A stretch of DNA of 32,224 nt, taken from assembly GCA_944324155.1 (NCBI GenBank), contig CALUVF010000051.1:1-32224 (forward strand). The letters run 5' to 3'. The translations under genes and the position numbers were made by a program. The notes beneath the pieces are model-generated. The model was not told where the DNA came from. It was given only the letters and a program-made list of their open reading frames with translations, and searched no databases. How positions within the stretch are numbered: position 1 is the first letter of the stretch; each line of letters begins with the position of its first letter. Of the stretch, positions 22,068 to 29,247 are shown piece by piece. The stretch comes from an uncultured Erysipelotrichaceae bacterium (GTDB taxonomy: Bacteria > Bacillota_I > Bacilli_A > Erysipelotrichales > Erysipelotrichaceae).

Positions 22068-22466
22068 ATGGCTAAAGAAATCGTTTTAACCGTCATGGGC
22101 GCTCTTGTTAAAGGTGACAGCTTACTAGTCCAAAACAGAACTAAGACAGATTGGCCCGGGCTCACGCTTGCCGGCGGGAAGGTCGAAGATAAAGAAAGCA
22201 TAAAGGAAGCGATTAAGCGCGAATTCTTGGAAGAGACTGGTCTAGAAGTAAAGGATTGGCACTTTGAAAACTATATCGAGTGGAATATTAAAGGTCAGCG
22301 CCATCTGTGCCTGCTTTTTAAGGCTTTTGAATTTAAGGGCACACTAATACAAGCAACAAGCGAAGGCGCTAATCTTTGGCTAAAGATCAAAGAAATTAAA
22401 GATGCGGGTAATTTTTCGGATGATTTTGATAAGATCTTGGATCTTTTAAAGATAGATTGGAGATAG
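22068..22466 (+). CDS. Nudix hydrolase, MutT/MutX-like
   Basis: A 132-residue hydrolase of nucleoside diphosphate-linked compounds. The Nudix box at 37-59 fits GX5EX7REUXEEXGU exactly (Gly37, Glu43, Arg51-Glu52, Glu55-Glu56, Gly58). LTVMGALVKGDSLLVQNR and DWPGLTLAGGKV before it match the 8-oxo-dGTPase-type MutT/MutX group. Oxidised nucleotides are a plausible substrate. It is the first gene of a plus-strand set with cyclophilin and YitT, and is divergent from htpG. No ribosome site is possible because the -10 box is too near. Confidence 0.88.
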   Translation: MAKEIVLTVMGALVKGDSLLVQNRTKTDWPGLTLAGGKVEDKESIKEAIKREFLEETGLEVKDWHFENYIEWNIKGQRHLCLLFKAFEFKGTLIQATSEGANLWLKIKEIKDAGNFSDDFDKILDLLKIDWR

Positions 22467-22470
22467 GAAA

Positions 22471-22911
22471 ATGGCAATTAAAGGTAAGATCAATATGCAA
22501 AACGGGCAAACGATAAGCTTTGAGCTCTATAAAGAATATGCCCCTAATACCGTGGATAATTTTGTAAAGCTGGCAAGATCGGGATTCTATGATGGCTTGA
22601 CCTTTCATCGCGTAATCCCGGGTTTTGTCTCGCAAGGCGGCGATCCCTTGGGCAATGGCATGGGTGAATTAGATTACCTCATTAAAAATGAAAATGAAGG
22701 AAATCCCTTAAAACATATACCAGGGGCGATCGCCATGGCGCACAGAGGCAAAGATACGGCCAGCTGCCAATTTTATATTTGCCATGAGGCCCAACCGCAT
22801 TTAGATGGCGATTATACGGTCTTTGGCATGGTCACAGATAATTTAGAAGCCGTGAGAAAGATGAAGCCGGGCGATGTCATGGAAAGCGTAGTAATCGAAG
22901 ATGAAGAATAA
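22471..22911 (+). CDS. Peptidyl-prolyl cis-trans isomerase, cyclophilin type
   Basis: A 146-residue cytosolic cyclophilin. GFYDGLTFHRVIPGFVSQGGDP holds the catalytic Arg and Phe, and SCQFYICHEAQPHLDGDYTVFGMV holds the Gln/Phe and the Leu-Asp-Gly loop. The canonical MAMAGKxxNxxxSQFFI is altered to IAMAHRGKDTASCQFYI. There is no signal peptide. AGGAAA lies just upstream, and the end overlaps the YitT gene by 11 bases. Confidence 0.94.
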   Translation: MAIKGKINMQNGQTISFELYKEYAPNTVDNFVKLARSGFYDGLTFHRVIPGFVSQGGDPLGNGMGELDYLIKNENEGNPLKHIPGAIAMAHRGKDTASCQFYICHEAQPHLDGDYTVFGMVTDNLEAVRKMKPGDVMESVVIEDEE

Positions 22912-23746
22912 GTTCTGGTATTCCTATTTGATGATCGGGGCAGGGTCTTTGATCTATGCCCTAGCGACCAATCTGTTTTTGGTGCCGATGGGCTTATATA
23001 ACTCTGGGACGATGGGAGCAGCCCAGATTGTGCGAAGCCTCATTCACTTCGACCTCAATTTCGATGTCGCCGGTATCATCAACCTCATGATCAATATTCC
23101 CTTGCTTACGGCGGCTTATTTTAAGCTCAATCCCTCTTTTGTAAAAAAGACGATTTTTTCGGTTGTTGTTCAAACGATCAGTTTTTCTCTTATTCCGATC
23201 GATGCGATCCTTAAGGAGCGCCTTGCTTCGATCTTGGTCGGATCGCTGGTCGGAGGCTTTGGGGTCGGCCTTATTTTGGTCCACCGTGGCTCAAGCGGTG
23301 GGACAGATGTCGCCAGCATGCTTCTCATGAAAAAGTGGCCGAAACTCTCGGTCGGGCGTTTTACTTTAGGTTTCAACGCTGCGATCTATGCTCTTTGTGC
23401 TATCCTTTTCAATCTTGAAACAGCGATCTATTCCATTTTGATGGCAGCGATCTTCTCATTTGTCGTCGATCGTCAGCACTTACAAAATATCGATGTCAAT
23501 GTCATGGTCTTTACTAAAAATAGAGAGATCAAAAGAATGATCATCAATGACCAGCACCGTGGCGTCACCTATTGGAAGGGCCAGGGGGCCTATACGGATA
23601 CGGAGACTGAAGTGCTTGTGACGATCGTTTCCAAATTTGAGGTCCAGGAATTAGAGACCCGCATCAAAAACATGGATCCGCATGCCTTCATTATTGTTTT
23701 AGACAATGCATCAGTCATGGGCAATGTGGAAAAACGTTTGATTTAA
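22901..23746 (+). CDS. YitT family membrane protein (DUF161 + DUF2179)
   Basis: A 281-residue protein with five or six membrane helices (YSYLMIGAGSLIYALATNLFL at the start; GSLVGGFGVGLILVHRGSSGGTDVASM is the family's glycine-rich motif). A cytosolic C-terminal DUF2179 domain follows (KNREIKRMIIND, RGVTYWKGQGAYT, MDPHAFIIVLDNASVMG). Function of this widespread Bacillota family is unsettled. It overlaps the cyclophilin gene and ends a Nudix-cyclophilin-YitT unit. Confidence 0.92.
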   Translation: MKNKFWYSYLMIGAGSLIYALATNLFLVPMGLYNSGTMGAAQIVRSLIHFDLNFDVAGIINLMINIPLLTAAYFKLNPSFVKKTIFSVVVQTISFSLIPIDAILKERLASILVGSLVGGFGVGLILVHRGSSGGTDVASMLLMKKWPKLSVGRFTLGFNAAIYALCAILFNLETAIYSILMAAIFSFVVDRQHLQNIDVNVMVFTKNREIKRMIINDQHRGVTYWKGQGAYTDTETEVLVTIVSKFEVQELETRIKNMDPHAFIIVLDNASVMGNVEKRLI

Positions 23747-23777
23747 TTACTGACTAGCTAATTATTAAAGAAGTGAG

Positions 23778-23783
23778 TAGAAT
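23778..23783 (+). promoter_or_regulatory. -10 element of degV, leaderless type
   Basis: TAGAAT (23778-23783) ends 7 bases before the ATG at 23791. No convincing -35. No Shine-Dalgarno site lies before this ATG; GTGAG at 23773 is an in-frame GTG upstream and not a ribosome site for it. Confidence 0.45.
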
Positions 23784-23790
23784 AGAATAT

Positions 23791-24633
23791 ATGAAAAAAG
23801 TAGCAATCTTAACTGATTCGGGTTGTGATATCGATGAAAAAACAGCCCGGGAATTAGGTATCTATGTCTTGAGAATGCCGATCATGATCGGCTCTAAAGA
23901 ATATACGGAGGGCATTGACCTCGATCTAGAGGGCTTAAAAGAAGAATTAGCTAAGGGCCAGATGGCCAAGACGGCCCAAGCCTCGCCGGGTTCTTTGATC
24001 AAGATCTACAATAAGCTCTTAGAAGAATATGACGAGATTTTGCATATTCCTTTATCGAGCGGGCTAAGTGGCATGTATCAGACTTCTTTGATGCAGGCTA
24101 AGACTTTCGGCAACAGGATCGCTGTAGTCGATGCTAAGTGTGTCTGCTACCCCCTTACCAAGCTCTGCCTCGATGCCAAGAAGTTATTAGAGACAGGGAA
24201 GAGCGCTTTTGAAGTTAAAGATATTATTGAAAATAGCGGCAATATTTTGGAGGCTATCATCATACCCCGCGATATAACCTATTTAAAAAACGGCGGGAGA
24301 ATCTCAAGTGCTGCGGCAGCTTTGGCCAATCTTTTAAAGATCGTCCCGGTCTTAAGCGTTTCAGAAGGCAAGATCGACGTGTATGACAAGGTACGCACGG
24401 AAAAAAGAGCCTTAAAGGTTGGCTTTGATGCGATCACAAAGGTCACGAACTATGAAGACTACTATTGGATGATCATTGAAGATGAATGCGATGATCTAAG
24501 AGATGAGATGAAAAAGAAACTTGAAGAAAAGACCCATCAAGAGGTTGAACTGCATGACTTTGGGGCAGTTATCTTATCTCATACCGGTCCAGGGGTCTTC
24601 GGCTTTGGTCATGTCAAAAAGCTCAAGGCATGA
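23791..24633 (+). CDS. DegV family fatty-acid-binding protein
   Basis: A 280-residue protein of the DegV/FakB family, which binds fatty acids and presents them to the kinase FakA for phospholipid synthesis. ILTDSGCDIDEKTARELGI is the family N terminus, and TAQASPGSL, HIPLSSGLSGMYQTS and YLKNGGRISSAAAALANLL form the ligand pocket. Start at MKKVAIL because the signature begins there; a GTG at 23773 would add six unconserved residues and the -10 box lies between. ATGA overlap with the next gene. Confidence 0.93.
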   Translation: MKKVAILTDSGCDIDEKTARELGIYVLRMPIMIGSKEYTEGIDLDLEGLKEELAKGQMAKTAQASPGSLIKIYNKLLEEYDEILHIPLSSGLSGMYQTSLMQAKTFGNRIAVVDAKCVCYPLTKLCLDAKKLLETGKSAFEVKDIIENSGNILEAIIIPRDITYLKNGGRISSAAAALANLLKIVPVLSVSEGKIDVYDKVRTEKRALKVGFDAITKVTNYEDYYWMIIEDECDDLRDEMKKKLEEKTHQEVELHDFGAVILSHTGPGVFGFGHVKKLKA

Positions 24634-25262
24634 ATATCTACTTGATTCCCAAAAACGTTAAAAGGATCAACATGCGCCTTAAAGACGGCGCACTTTTTGT
24701 GTCTTACCCCTATGTCTTAGATAAAGAAGAGGTAAAGAAATATGTTGATGCCAAGCTTCCTTATTTTCTCGAGGCCTTAAAGCGCTACGAGCGATCCTAT
24801 CGCTATATTGGTTCAAGTATCTATCTCTTTGGAAAACCCTATGATCTTAAGTGCCTAAAAGATACAACAAACAAAGTCATCTTTAAAGATGGTGCTTTTT
24901 TAATATGCTATAAGGATCTATCAAAATGCGACATGATATTTTGCCAGCACTTTAAAAAAGAACTAGAGCGTTATGTCAAAATATACTATGAAGAATTTAA
25001 GACGGTCTTAAAAGATTACGGTATTAATTATGAAATCGGTTTTAAGTATCGCTATATGAATGGCTCATGGGGCGTATGCCGACCTAAAAGAAGGGAAATA
25101 ACGATCAATTTGAGGCTTTTGCACTACCCTTTGGTCTGTCTTAAAAGTGTCGTTTATCACGAGCTCGTCCATCTCATCGTGCCAAACCATTCTAAACGCT
25201 TCTATGATATCTTAAGAACTAAGATGCCAGAATATGATAAGGCCCATGAAATGTTGCGCTAA
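24630..25262 (+). CDS. YgjP-like (DUF45) metallopeptidase
   Basis: A 210-residue protein with the zinc motif HELVH (177-181) and a third ligand His187 in NHSKRFY, all in the usual YgjP order: WGVC..K..EITINLRL, then VVYHELVHLIVPNHSKRF. It starts inside the degV stop codon (ATGA), so the two are coupled. Cellular role of the family is not known. No signal peptide; it should be cytosolic. Confidence 0.9.
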   Translation: MNIYLIPKNVKRINMRLKDGALFVSYPYVLDKEEVKKYVDAKLPYFLEALKRYERSYRYIGSSIYLFGKPYDLKCLKDTTNKVIFKDGAFLICYKDLSKCDMIFCQHFKKELERYVKIYYEEFKTVLKDYGINYEIGFKYRYMNGSWGVCRPKRREITINLRLLHYPLVCLKSVVYHELVHLIVPNHSKRFYDILRTKMPEYDKAHEMLR

Positions 25263-25276
25263 TGAAAATTTTTTCG

Positions 25277-25314
25277 GAAAGTTTTTAAGAAAATTTTTCT
25301 TGAACTTAACTTTC
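25277..25314 (+). terminator. Weak AT-rich hairpin after the DUF45 gene
   Basis: GAAAGTT (25277-25283) and AACTTTC (25308-25314) enclose a further AAGAAAA/TTTTCTT pairing. The T tract after it is short (TTTAAT). It may act as a terminator for the degV unit. Confidence 0.3.
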
Positions 25315-25328
25315 TTTAATGTCAAGCC

Positions 25329-25357
25329 TTGAGTTTCAAAATGTAAGCGGTTATAAT
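25329..25357 (+). promoter_or_regulatory. Promoter of the leader ORF-ankyrin-EF-G-like operon
   Basis: TTGAGT (25329-25334), 17 bases, perfect TATAAT (25352-25357). AGGAG (25370-25374) follows, 9 bases before the ATG of a 29-codon ORF. Confidence 0.8.
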
Positions 25358-25383
25358 CAAAGCATAGATAGGAGCTAAATATC

Positions 25384-25473
25384 ATGAGAAAGACCAAAGG
25401 ACTTTTAGAAACCAAAAATATTGTCTTAAAGCAAACTGGTTTTTCTTGTGAGTCTGGATTTCTTTTGAGGTGA
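25384..25473 (+). CDS. 29-aa leader peptide or small protein
   Basis: A short ORF directly behind a good promoter and AGGAG site, too short for routine ORF calling. The peptide begins MRKTKGLLETKNIVLKQTG and ends ESGFLLR. It is basic with one Cys and has no membrane helix. Its TGA stop (25471-25473) lies inside the 5' arm of a terminator-like hairpin that precedes the ankyrin gene, as in transcription attenuation. There is no run of one amino acid that would point to a specific tRNA or antibiotic signal. It may simply be a small gene with its own terminator. Confidence 0.5.
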   Translation: MRKTKGLLETKNIVLKQTGFSCESGFLLR

Positions 25474-25496
25474 GTGCGTTTGAGCATTCATTTTTT
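25471..25496 (+). terminator. Terminator-like hairpin, possible attenuator of the ankyrin operon
   Basis: TGAGTGC (25471-25477) and GCATTCA (25484-25490, one G-T pair) with loop GTTTGA, then TTTTTT. It overlaps the stop codon of the 29-codon ORF and precedes AGGAGG (25507-25512) of the ankyrin gene. Confidence 0.65.
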
Positions 25497-25521
25497 ATTG
25501 TTTGACAGGAGGTAAAAGATT

Positions 25522-26193
25522 ATGGATCAAACAGTCAACAAAGAATTTTTTGACGCCTGTGCCAGCGGTGATTATGCCAAGGTAGCGGCGACGATCGCCA
25601 AGGGCGCCGATGTCAACATGGTCAACGGCGACGGCCGCAGCGGATTGATGCGGGCTGCCAAAAGAGGTTATGAAGATATTGTCCGGATCTTATTAGATAA
25701 TGGCGCCAGCACCAGGGCCCGTGACAAAAACAATAAGACGGCTTTAATGGGAGCAGCTAAAAAAGGCTATCTCAATATCTGCAAGATGTTATATGAAGCA
25801 GGAGCTGATGTTAATTCGCATGACAACAACGGCCGCACTGCCTTGATGCGCGCTGCTTTTTTAGGCAATCTCGATGTCGTTGAATTCTTAGTGGAAAAAG
25901 GCGCTGTCATCGATGCCCAGGATAATCGCGGGCGTACAGCCCTCATGGAAGCGGTCTTGGCCTTTAAGGTTGACTGTATCCACTATTTGATCAATGCCGG
26001 AGCTGATATCAATAAACAAGACAACAACGGTTGCACAGCCCTGATGAGAGCTAGCTATGGCGGCTATACCGATCTTGTCATCTTCCTTTTGAATAAGGGC
26101 GCGGATAAGGAGGTTGTCGATAATAATGGCAACAAAGCGATCCACTATGTCCGCACAGAATGTTTAGATGAATTAAAGAACCATTTGAAATAG
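25522..26193 (+). CDS. Ankyrin-repeat protein
   Basis: A 223-residue protein made almost wholly of ankyrin repeats, about six, each 33 residues. The core is (D)NNGRTALMRAA, with variants GDGRSGLMRAA, KNNKTALMGAA and NRGRTALMEAV; the last repeat is truncated (NGNKAIHYV). There is no signal peptide or membrane helix, so it is a cytosolic protein-protein interaction scaffold. Ribosome site AGGAGG is 9 bases before the ATG. It lies 14 bases before an EF-G-like gene. Binding partner unknown; the GTPase next door is the obvious candidate. Confidence 0.92.
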   Translation: MDQTVNKEFFDACASGDYAKVAATIAKGADVNMVNGDGRSGLMRAAKRGYEDIVRILLDNGASTRARDKNNKTALMGAAKKGYLNICKMLYEAGADVNSHDNNGRTALMRAAFLGNLDVVEFLVEKGAVIDAQDNRGRTALMEAVLAFKVDCIHYLINAGADINKQDNNGCTALMRASYGGYTDLVIFLLNKGADKEVVDNNGNKAIHYVRTECLDELKNHLK

Positions 26194-26207
26194 GGAGATA
26201 AGATCAT

Positions 26208-28280
26208 ATGAAGGATTATTTAGCTAATGAAATAAGAAATGTCGTTTTACTCGGGCACTCAGGAGTTGGCAAGTCGACTTTGGTGGAGGCCAGCGAATAC
26301 TTTGTCGGTGCGATCGACCGCATGGGCTCGGCCAAAGATGGCAACTCGACGGTTGACTTTGACCAAGAAGAAGTTAAAAGGGGCATGTCGGTCTTCACGG
26401 CCATCGCTCCTTGTGAATGGAAAGATAAGAAGATCAACTTTATCGATACGCCTGGATACTTAGATTATGAAGGCGAACTTTTAGCCGGTTTGTCGGTGGG
26501 GGATAATGCCCTCATCGTCGTCAGTGCTAAAGACGGGGTTGAAACCGGCACAGAAAAGGCGGTCAAGCTTGTCAATAAACAAAAAATGCCGACGATCTTC
26601 TTCATTAATAAGATCGATGAGGAACACGCCTCTTTTGATAAGACCTATAATGAGCTCCATGACCGTTTTGGCAAGAATGTCATTCCCTTTGAAGTACCAG
26701 TCGTTGAAAATGGCGAGGTCAAAGGATCGATCAATATCTTAAGACATAAGACCTGGTATTATAGTGATAAATCGACACCTGCCGATGTCCCAGAAGCCTA
26801 TAAGGACATCGTTGATAATTACTACAATCAAATCGCTGAAGCGATCGCTATGACCGATGATGAGCTTATGGAAAAATTCTTCTCAGGTGAACCCTTCAGT
26901 GAAGAAGAATTGGCCAAGGGTCTAAGGATCGGTGTTAGAAATGGTGATATTCGCCCGGTATACTGTGGCAGCGCTCTAAATTGCACCGGCATCGAAAGAC
27001 TTTTGGATCTCATCAGCGAATATTTCCCTGACTATGCCGAAAAGGGTACGGTTAAAGCTCATGACAAAGAAGGAAAAGAAGTGCTTATGGAGACCAACGA
27101 GTCGGAGAAGTTCTCGGCCCGGATCTTTAAGACGATCATCGACCCCTTTGTCGGTCGCATCTCTTATCTAAAGGTCATGAGCGGAGTCATGACTTCCGAT
27201 TCGCAGATCTATAACTCCAATAAGGAACAGGCTGAAAAGATCAATCAGATCTATATCGTCAAAGGCAAAAACCAAGTAGCTGTCGGCAAACTCTTTACCG
27301 GTGATATCGGTTGTGTCGTCAAACTTCAATATACTTCTACTAATGATACTTTAGCTACCAAGGAAATGCCGATCATGTATGATCCAATCACTTTCCCCAA
27401 GGCCCAATTAGGTTATGCGGTCTCGCCCAAGACCAAGGCCGATGAAGACAAGATGTCCCAAGCTATGCAAAGGATCTTAGAAGAAGATCCCAGCCTGCGC
27501 TTTGAAAAAAATGTCGAAACTGGCGAACAGGTCTTGTATGCCCTTGGAGATCAAGCGATCGATGTCGTCAAGAATAAACTTAAAAATAAATATAAGGTTG
27601 AGATCGATCTCAAAGAACCTAAGGTCCAATATCGCGAAACGATCAAAGCCAAAGTCGAAGCCGAAGGCAAACACAAGAAACAATCTGGCGGTGCAGGTCA
27701 ATATGGACATGTCTGGGTACGTTTTGAACCATATGATGGCGAAGAGATGGAATTCGATGAAGAAGTATTCGGTGGGGCTGTTCCTAAACAATACTTCCCA
27801 GCCGTCGAAGCTGGACTTCGCGAATGTATGCAACATGGTGTCTTGGCGGACTATAAAGTTGTCGGTGTCAAAGCGACGCTGTATGATGGCTCATATCATG
27901 AGGTCGACTCCAAAGAAATCGCCTTCAAGGCTGCAGCTCGACTGGCTTATAAGGCTGGCATGCCCAAGGCTAAACCGATCTTATTAGAGCCGATCGGCAA
28001 GGTAGTGGTTTTGGTACCTGAAGAATATACTGGTACGATCATCGGAGACTTCAACAAGCGTCGTGGCATGATCATGGGCATGGAGATGACCGATGAGGGT
28101 GAACAGCGCATTGAAGCTGAGGTACCGATGGCTGAAATGATGAAATACGCCACGGAGCTTCGCTCGATTACGCAGGGACGCGGAGAGTACACGATCGAAT
28201 TTGATCGCTACGAACCAGCCCCGCAGCCCGTTGCCGATAAGGTCATCAAGGAAGCAGAAAGAGAAAAAGAAGAAGAATAA
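26208..28280 (+). CDS. EF-G-like translational GTPase (FusA2-type paralogue)
   Basis: A 690-residue protein with the five-domain EF-G layout. The G domain has GHSGVGKST (16-24) in place of the AHIDAGKTT of true EF-G, DTPGYLDY (80-87), where Tyr84 replaces the catalytic His, and NKID (134-137). Domain IV includes GGAGQYGHVWVRFEP, and domain V ends YTIEFDRYEPAP. These features match the EF-G-like group (FusA2 of actinobacteria), whose exact role is not settled; weak GTPase activity is expected. GGGAGATAAG upstream is the ribosome site. It should not be counted as the main elongation factor. Confidence 0.9.
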   Translation: MKDYLANEIRNVVLLGHSGVGKSTLVEASEYFVGAIDRMGSAKDGNSTVDFDQEEVKRGMSVFTAIAPCEWKDKKINFIDTPGYLDYEGELLAGLSVGDNALIVVSAKDGVETGTEKAVKLVNKQKMPTIFFINKIDEEHASFDKTYNELHDRFGKNVIPFEVPVVENGEVKGSINILRHKTWYYSDKSTPADVPEAYKDIVDNYYNQIAEAIAMTDDELMEKFFSGEPFSEEELAKGLRIGVRNGDIRPVYCGSALNCTGIERLLDLISEYFPDYAEKGTVKAHDKEGKEVLMETNESEKFSARIFKTIIDPFVGRISYLKVMSGVMTSDSQIYNSNKEQAEKINQIYIVKGKNQVAVGKLFTGDIGCVVKLQYTSTNDTLATKEMPIMYDPITFPKAQLGYAVSPKTKADEDKMSQAMQRILEEDPSLRFEKNVETGEQVLYALGDQAIDVVKNKLKNKYKVEIDLKEPKVQYRETIKAKVEAEGKHKKQSGGAGQYGHVWVRFEPYDGEEMEFDEEVFGGAVPKQYFPAVEAGLRECMQHGVLADYKVVGVKATLYDGSYHEVDSKEIAFKAAARLAYKAGMPKAKPILLEPIGKVVVLVPEEYTGTIIGDFNKRRGMIMGMEMTDEGEQRIEAEVPMAEMMKYATELRSITQGRGEYTIEFDRYEPAPQPVADKVIKEAEREKEEE

Positions 28281-28286
28281 AAAAAG

Positions 28287-28317
28287 AAGAGCTGTCTCAT
28301 TTGTCAGGACAGCTCTT
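28287..28317. terminator. Bidirectional terminator between EF-G-like gene and TrxR-like gene
   Basis: AAGAGCTGTC (28287-28296) and GACAGCTCTT (28308-28317), 11-base loop. Flanked by TTTA on the plus side and, on the minus strand, by a T-rich run (28281-28286). Both flanking genes converge on it. Confidence 0.9.
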
Positions 28318-28328
28318 TTACTTAGATG

Positions 28329-29189
28329 CTAATTTCTTTTAATGAAGGCGATGGCACTATTAGCAGCCATAGCGCCATCATAGACCGCCTTGGCAACTTG
28401 TTTCATGCCGCTAATTAGATCACCGGCGGCAAAAAGTCCGGGGATATTGGTTTCTAGTCCCGCGTTTACTTCGATCTCATTTTTGTCAGTTACGACAACT
28501 CCTAATTTGCGCGCAAGATCTAAGGATCCGGCGATCCCTTCGGCCACAAAAAGTCCATCTAATGGAAGTTCTTGCCCGTCTTTAAATCGGACTCCTTGGA
28601 TCTTGTCTTCTCCATATAACATATCGATCTCTTTATCATAGATCTCAAAACTTTCAAGATGAGCGTCCTTTAAGGGTCGGTTGTTGGTTAAGATATAGAC
28701 TTCCTTAGCGAGATTTTTTAAATATTCCGCCTCATGGAGGGCATAGCTTCCATCACCCAAGACTGCTACGACCTTCCCTTTATAGAAAAAGCCGTCGCAG
28801 GTTGCACAATAAGAAAGACCTCTTCCTTCGTATTCCTTATAGTTTTTGATCTTGGGGACATTGCGTTTAGCGCCGCTAGCCAAGATCAAAGATTTGGCGA
28901 AGTGCTCGCCTTTGGTCGTCACGACCTTGAAATCTTCATCCCAGTTTATGTCGATGACCTCTTCTTCGTATAAGGCGATATCGAAATCTTGACATTGTCT
29001 AAGGCCTTTTTCAAAGAGTTCAGAGCCCTTGATGTGGGCTAGCCCATAATAGTTATCGATCATATGGGCGGTATTTAAAGCTGTATCTTTTAGATATATA
29101 ATGCCGGTATCGATATTTGCTCTTTTGGCGTATAAGGCAGCGCTCACCCCGGCCGGTCCGGCGCCGATAATCAAAAGTTCATGTCTCAT
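28329..29189 (-). CDS. Thioredoxin reductase-like flavoprotein with an atypical NADPH site
   Basis: A 286-residue FAD-dependent disulfide oxidoreductase. The FAD motif is GAGPAG (9-14), the redox pair is Cys128-Cys131 (YCATCD), and GLFAAGD (251-257) closes the FAD site. The NADPH motif (normally GGGDSA with HRR-x-x-x-R) reads LGDGSYALHEA, and TNNRPLKDAH replaces the HRR stretch. The protein is about 25 residues shorter than usual TrxB. It may use another electron donor, an inference. It lies 58 bases after the P-type ATPase on the same strand. GGAG is upstream of the ATG, and a TATAAT (29215-29210) may give it its own promoter. Confidence 0.85.
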   Translation of the reverse strand: MRHELLIIGAGPAGVSAALYAKRANIDTGIIYLKDTALNTAHMIDNYYGLAHIKGSELFEKGLRQCQDFDIALYEEEVIDINWDEDFKVVTTKGEHFAKSLILASGAKRNVPKIKNYKEYEGRGLSYCATCDGFFYKGKVVAVLGDGSYALHEAEYLKNLAKEVYILTNNRPLKDAHLESFEIYDKEIDMLYGEDKIQGVRFKDGQELPLDGLFVAEGIAGSLDLARKLGVVVTDKNEIEVNAGLETNIPGLFAAGDLISGMKQVAKAVYDGAMAANSAIAFIKRN

Positions 29190-29247
29190 ATGTTTTCTCC
29201 TTGTCTATTATTATAATTCTTTTTAATTTTAAATACGCTTTTAAAGC

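Noticed and set aside
25502-25530. TTGACA at 25502-25507 as a promoter for the ankyrin gene
   Set aside because: No -10 box lies at the right distance before or near the ATG, and the better promoter is at 25329-25357. TTGACA here merges with the AGGAGG site.
27477-27987. ORFs on both strands within the EF-G-like gene
   Set aside because: Out-of-frame shadows of a well-supported coding region. Their products are low-complexity and lack start signals.
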